From assembly GCA_002452735.1 (NCBI GenBank), contig DKFD01000004.1:1-13693 (forward strand): a stretch of DNA of 13,693 nt, written 5' to 3'. The position numbers and the translations under genes were made by a program. Of this stretch, positions 10,722 to 13,693 are shown one piece after another (the stretch's first letter is position 1; each line of letters begins with the position of its first letter). Under the pieces are notes generated by a model. That model was not told the origin of the DNA and did no database searches. It was given only the letters and a program-made list of their open reading frames with translations. Source of the stretch: Patescibacteria group bacterium UBA6805 (GTDB lineage Bacteria > Patescibacteriota > Minisyncoccia > Minisyncoccales > Minisyncoccaceae).

Positions 10722-11096
10722 ATGAAACCGATGTTTAAATATCTTAAATGGCAATTCGTCGAAAAGCCCAAAGAAATAACCGGGGCTATTAAAAATTTCC
10801 TCGCCTTTGGAGCATATTTCTTCTCCTTGAAGCAAAATATCGTTTATCTTTTTTCTCCCTGGAAAAACATAACATGGTCTTCGGGAAGGGGATTCGACCC
10901 GCAGGCCATAATAGAATCGGCTTTCTCCAATTTCATATCCAGAATCATCGGCTTTTTCTTGAGGGCCTTTTTAATTGCTTTCTGTCTTGTCTGTGATTTG
11001 ATTGTCCTGACTTTGGGCACAGCCCTGCTGCTGGCCTGGATATTTTTGCCTTTGATAATTATCCTGATTTTTGCTTCGGCATTAAAATATGTTTAA
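10722..11096 (+). CDS. Two-helix membrane protein upstream of the AAA+ gene
   Basis: 124 residues. The N-terminal half is soluble and rich in Lys and aromatics (YLKWQFVEKPKEITGAIKNF, SPWKNITWSSGRGFDPQA). The C-terminal half holds two membrane segments at about 75-95 and 98-120. Function is not recognised. It overlaps the next gene by 8 nt (11089-11096), and its own transcript seems to be leaderless, so translation of the AAA+ protein is probably coupled to it. The two proteins may act as a membrane complex; this is inference from overlap and shared membrane location. Confidence 0.7.
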   Translation: MKPMFKYLKWQFVEKPKEITGAIKNFLAFGAYFFSLKQNIVYLFSPWKNITWSSGRGFDPQAIIESAFSNFISRIIGFFLRAFLIAFCLVCDLIVLTLGTALLLAWIFLPLIIILIFASALKYV

Positions 11097-13575
11097 TTTA
11101 AAAGCAACAGGACAATACTGTTTGGCTGAAAAAGAAAGATTCTTCCTGTTTTTAAAGTGGCTCGGCAAATTAAGCTTTATCGGCTTTATCTGGTGCTTAA
11201 TCATCGTTGTTTACCGATACTTGAATGACCCCGGTATTGTGGCACAACCCCTCGGCTGGGGGATGATTTTCTTTGATATTTTTCTTTTGGCCGGGTATCT
11301 GAACATCTTTTTCGACGACGCCAAAAAAACTTCACCCCGAAAAAGCCTGAAAGAGGCCCTGGAGAAAGAATTGAACCTGGCTCCTTTTCTTAATTTCAAC
11401 AGCGTCAAATACATAGCCAGGGCCCTGAAGAAAAACCAGGCCCCCAGCTCCAGTATCCTTCTGTACCATTTCCTTGACGAAAAGAATCCCAAAATAGTTT
11501 TCATTTTTTCCCGTCTTCTGATGGACATTAAAAAATTGAAAACTGAAGTGCAAAAAATAATGAACAACGGAACGCAGGAGGAATTTGAGAAAATAATTTC
11601 CGAAGCGGGAAACATCGCCCTGAAAAGAGGGTACAATCTGATAAAAGAAGGGGACATTATTTCCGCTCTTTCGGAGACGGAGCCCACCCTGAGGCAGATA
11701 CTGATTGACCTGGAACTAAGAAAAGAAGACATTAATAACTTAAGCTGGTGGATAGAAGCGGCCAATAAAAAAATAAGGGAAGCGAGGCGCTTCTGGGAAT
11801 ACGAGAATCTTTTGAGGCACGGCTCCATCGGCAGGGACTGGGCTTTCGGCTATACCGTGGGACTGGACAAGTTCTCAATCGACTGGACAAGGGAAATAGA
11901 GACCCGGGGATTCGAAGAAATCATCGGTCACGGCGAAGAAATGGAACTGGCGGAAAACATTCTTTCCAGAAAAGGCCCGAGGAACGTTCTTATTGTCGGC
12001 AACCCGGGAACAGGAAGAAACATCATCGTCCATGCTTTGATTAAAAAGAGCCTGAGCGGGAAGTCAACCAAAAAATTGAACGGCAAAAGATTCATTGAAC
12101 TAGACCTGGTCGCTTTGGCCTCGAACGTCGATTCTTTGGAGCAAAGCGAAAAAGTGATAGCCGAATGCCTGAACGAAGCAGGGAAAGCGGGGAACGTTGT
12201 GTTAATCATCAACGACTTCCACGATTTTGTGGGTGGAGAAAAAAAAGCGGGACTGACCGACGTCTCCTCTATTCTTCTCCCTTATCTTTCCAATTCCGCT
12301 TTCCCCACTATTTGCATAACCAATTACGAGGGCCTTCACAAACATATTGAGAAAAAACCGGAGTTGATGAAATTGTTCGAGAAGGTGGAAGTCAAAGAGC
12401 TGACTCCCGAGGAAACCATGTTCATAATCGAGAACAAGGTTTTCGGCCTGGAGCATGAATACAACAAATTCATTTCTTATCCGGCCCTAAAAGAAATCAT
12501 CCGCTTGTCGGACAAATACATCCCGTATTCCTTTCCTCTGAAGGCCATCACTCTCTTGAAAGACGCTTTCGCTTTCAGCGATAAGTATGCCGGCGACCAA
12601 ATCATTCTGGCCGAGCATGTTGACCAAATTGTCTGCGCCAAAACCCAGATTCCGGTGGGAAAAATCAGAAGCAAGGAAAAAGAAACCCTCCTCAATCTGG
12701 AAAACATTTTAAAGAAAAGAATCGTCAGTCAGGAAGAGGCGATCAAGGAAATATCTTCCGCTTTGAGAAGAGCCCGTTCGGGAATCCAGAACAGGAAAGG
12801 ACCGATGGGCAGCTTTTTGTTCCTGGGACCGACCGGTGTGGGAAAGACGGAAACAGCCAAAGCCTTGGCCGAGGCATATTTCGGCTCGGAAGAGAGGATG
12901 ATTCGTCTGGACATGTCGGAGTTTCAGAGAATAGACGACATCCCCAGGCTTATCGGAGGAGAAACCCAGGAAGGAATCCTGACCACCAAGGTGAGAGAAG
13001 ACCCTTTTTCCCTGGTCCTGCTGGATGAGATAGAAAAAGCCCATCCCGACATTCTTAATCTTTTCCTTCAAGTTTTGGACGAGGGGTACGTCAACGACAA
13101 CATGGGCAGAAAAGTCAATTTCGGAAGCACCATCATCATCGCCACTTCCAACGCCGGTTACCAGATTATTCTTGACGCTTTAAAAAACAAGAAAGACATA
13201 CCGGAAATCAAGAAAGAGCTTCTGGATTACATTTTCAAAAACGGGACGTTCAGACCGGAATTCATAAACAGGTTTGACGGCGTCGTTGTCTTCAGGTCCC
13301 TCAGCCGGGAAGATTTGATTAAAATCACCCAGCTCCAATTGGAAAAAATGCAGAAGACCTTGTCGGAAAAACACATTGAGCTGAAAATAACCGAGGAGCT
13401 GAAAAAGAAAATCGTGGAATTGAGCTACGACCCTGTCTTCGGAGCCAGGGAAATAAAGAGAAAAATACAGGACAAGATAGAGAACGTCATCGCCAGGGCT
13501 CTGCTGGAAGACAAAATAAAGAATGGGGGGAAGATACAAATAGACCCGAACACGTTTGAAATAATTATTTTGTAG
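11089..13575 (+). CDS. Membrane-anchored Clp/Hsp100-type AAA+ protein with degenerate first ATPase site
   Basis: 828 residues. Two membrane segments (about 27-43 and 55-75) precede a Clp N-terminal repeat-like region (about 85-215). NBD1 (about 270-515) has GNPGTGRN (304-311) in place of GxxGxGK(T/S), IINDFH (373-378) in place of the hhDE Walker B, and PELMKLF where active Clp proteins have a double Arg. NBD2 (about 538-828) is intact: GPTGVGKT (580-587), LVLLDE (642-647), sensor 1 TSNAG (686-690), FRPEFINRFD with finger R728, and GAREIKR (785-791). No coiled-coil ClpB M-domain and no VGF/IGL-type ClpP loop are seen. An ATP-driven unfoldase at the membrane working through NBD2 is likely; substrate unknown. 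A pilin gene follows after 2 nt. Confidence 0.9.
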   Translation: MFNLKATGQYCLAEKERFFLFLKWLGKLSFIGFIWCLIIVVYRYLNDPGIVAQPLGWGMIFFDIFLLAGYLNIFFDDAKKTSPRKSLKEALEKELNLAPFLNFNSVKYIARALKKNQAPSSSILLYHFLDEKNPKIVFIFSRLLMDIKKLKTEVQKIMNNGTQEEFEKIISEAGNIALKRGYNLIKEGDIISALSETEPTLRQILIDLELRKEDINNLSWWIEAANKKIREARRFWEYENLLRHGSIGRDWAFGYTVGLDKFSIDWTREIETRGFEEIIGHGEEMELAENILSRKGPRNVLIVGNPGTGRNIIVHALIKKSLSGKSTKKLNGKRFIELDLVALASNVDSLEQSEKVIAECLNEAGKAGNVVLIINDFHDFVGGEKKAGLTDVSSILLPYLSNSAFPTICITNYEGLHKHIEKKPELMKLFEKVEVKELTPEETMFIIENKVFGLEHEYNKFISYPALKEIIRLSDKYIPYSFPLKAITLLKDAFAFSDKYAGDQIILAEHVDQIVCAKTQIPVGKIRSKEKETLLNLENILKKRIVSQEEAIKEISSALRRARSGIQNRKGPMGSFLFLGPTGVGKTETAKALAEAYFGSEERMIRLDMSEFQRIDDIPRLIGGETQEGILTTKVREDPFSLVLLDEIEKAHPDILNLFLQVLDEGYVNDNMGRKVNFGSTIIIATSNAGYQIILDALKNKKDIPEIKKELLDYIFKNGTFRPEFINRFDGVVVFRSLSREDLIKITQLQLEKMQKTLSEKHIELKITEELKKKIVELSYDPVFGAREIKRKIQDKIENVIARALLEDKIKNGGKIQIDPNTFEIIIL

Positions 13576-13577
13576 GA

Positions 13578-13693
13578 ATGAACAAATCCTTCACTCTCAT
13601 TGAAATATTGGTGGTCATCGTCATTGTCGGCATCCTTTCCGCCTTCATTATCGTTTCCATGGCCGGGGTCTCGGAAAAAGCCGCCATTGCCAA
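13578..13693 (+). CDS. Type IV pilin-like protein, 3'-truncated by window edge
   Basis: ATG 13578 begins 2 nt after the AAA+ stop codon; AGGA lies within that stop, so translation is probably coupled. The 38 visible residues are a short leader, MNKS, the prepilin peptidase site S/FTLIE with Glu at +5, and the hydrophobic assembly helix EILVVIVIVGILSAFIIV, then SMAGVSEKAAIA. This is a class III/type IVa-like prepilin signal with Ser rather than Gly at -1. The last bases repeat those at the window start, where a LamG pilin continues. The product is exported and anchored in the membrane before assembly into a pilus or pseudopilus. Confidence 0.9.
   Translation, partial: MNKSFTLIEILVVIVIVGILSAFIIVSMAGVSEKAAIA

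Noticed and set aside
11211..11828. 205-codon ORF antisense to the AAA+ gene
   Set aside because: It is a frame shadow of a well-supported gene; its composition (Ser/Arg/Phe-rich) and lack of promoter or ribosome site do not support expression.
1..13693. Circular element because the ends match
   Set aside because: The end match is only 17 bases, and the sequence diverges on both the nucleotide and protein level just after it; paralogous pilins explain it better.

Overview
The window looks like a piece of a small-genome bacterium, most likely Candidate Phyla Radiation / Patescibacteria (Parcubacteria-like). This is an inference from gene content. Bacterial ribosomal proteins bL10 and bL12, sigma70-type promoters (several match TTGACA-16/17-TATAAT almost perfectly) and type IV pilins of the FTLIE class show that it is bacterial. 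An OB-fold DHH phosphoesterase and a pyruvoyl-dependent arginine decarboxylase, both of types best known from archaea, sit among many short lineage-specific proteins. No tRNA, rRNA, CRISPR array or transposase is visible.

Layout. 1-789 is the mature part of a LamG-domain pilin whose N-terminus lies outside the window. 869-1420 is an unknown gene with its own promoter and terminator. 1442-2971 (minus) is the OB-DHH phosphoesterase, divergent from a methyltransferase-like gene (3077-3868). Then come two short genes (a zinc-ribbon protein and a repeat-containing acidic helical protein), a 50-residue metallothionein-like protein with 12 cysteines, and a four-helix membrane protein. 5042-5658 has no convincing ORF but holds many long-range helices and is bounded on the minus strand by a promoter and a terminator: probably a large structured RNA of about 615 nt. 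It lies downstream of a minus-strand HExxH metallopeptidase-like gene, which is divergent from the arginine decarboxylase. A two-helix mini-protein, an unknown 103-residue protein and a DJ-1/PfpI protein follow.

The ribosomal stalk operon rplJ-rplL (8561-9548) has a near-consensus promoter inside the end of the DJ-1 gene and an L10-type leader. In that leader a closing stem and an intrinsic terminator compete for the same bases. The operon ends at a terminator shared with a convergent membrane-anchored thioredoxin-like gene, which is preceded by a 52-residue protein made of 60% Asp/Glu. On the plus strand, 10722-13693 carries a membrane protein, a membrane-anchored Clp-type AAA+ protein whose first ATPase site is degenerate, and the start of another type IV pilin. 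These are overlapped or separated by 2 nt, so they form one coupled operon.

Regulation is compact. Most genes have individual promoters, two transcripts look leaderless, and several terminators include the stop codon in their stem. The two window ends fall in near-identical pilin N-terminal coding sequence, which suggests tandem pilin paralogues and possibly an assembly break at that repeat.
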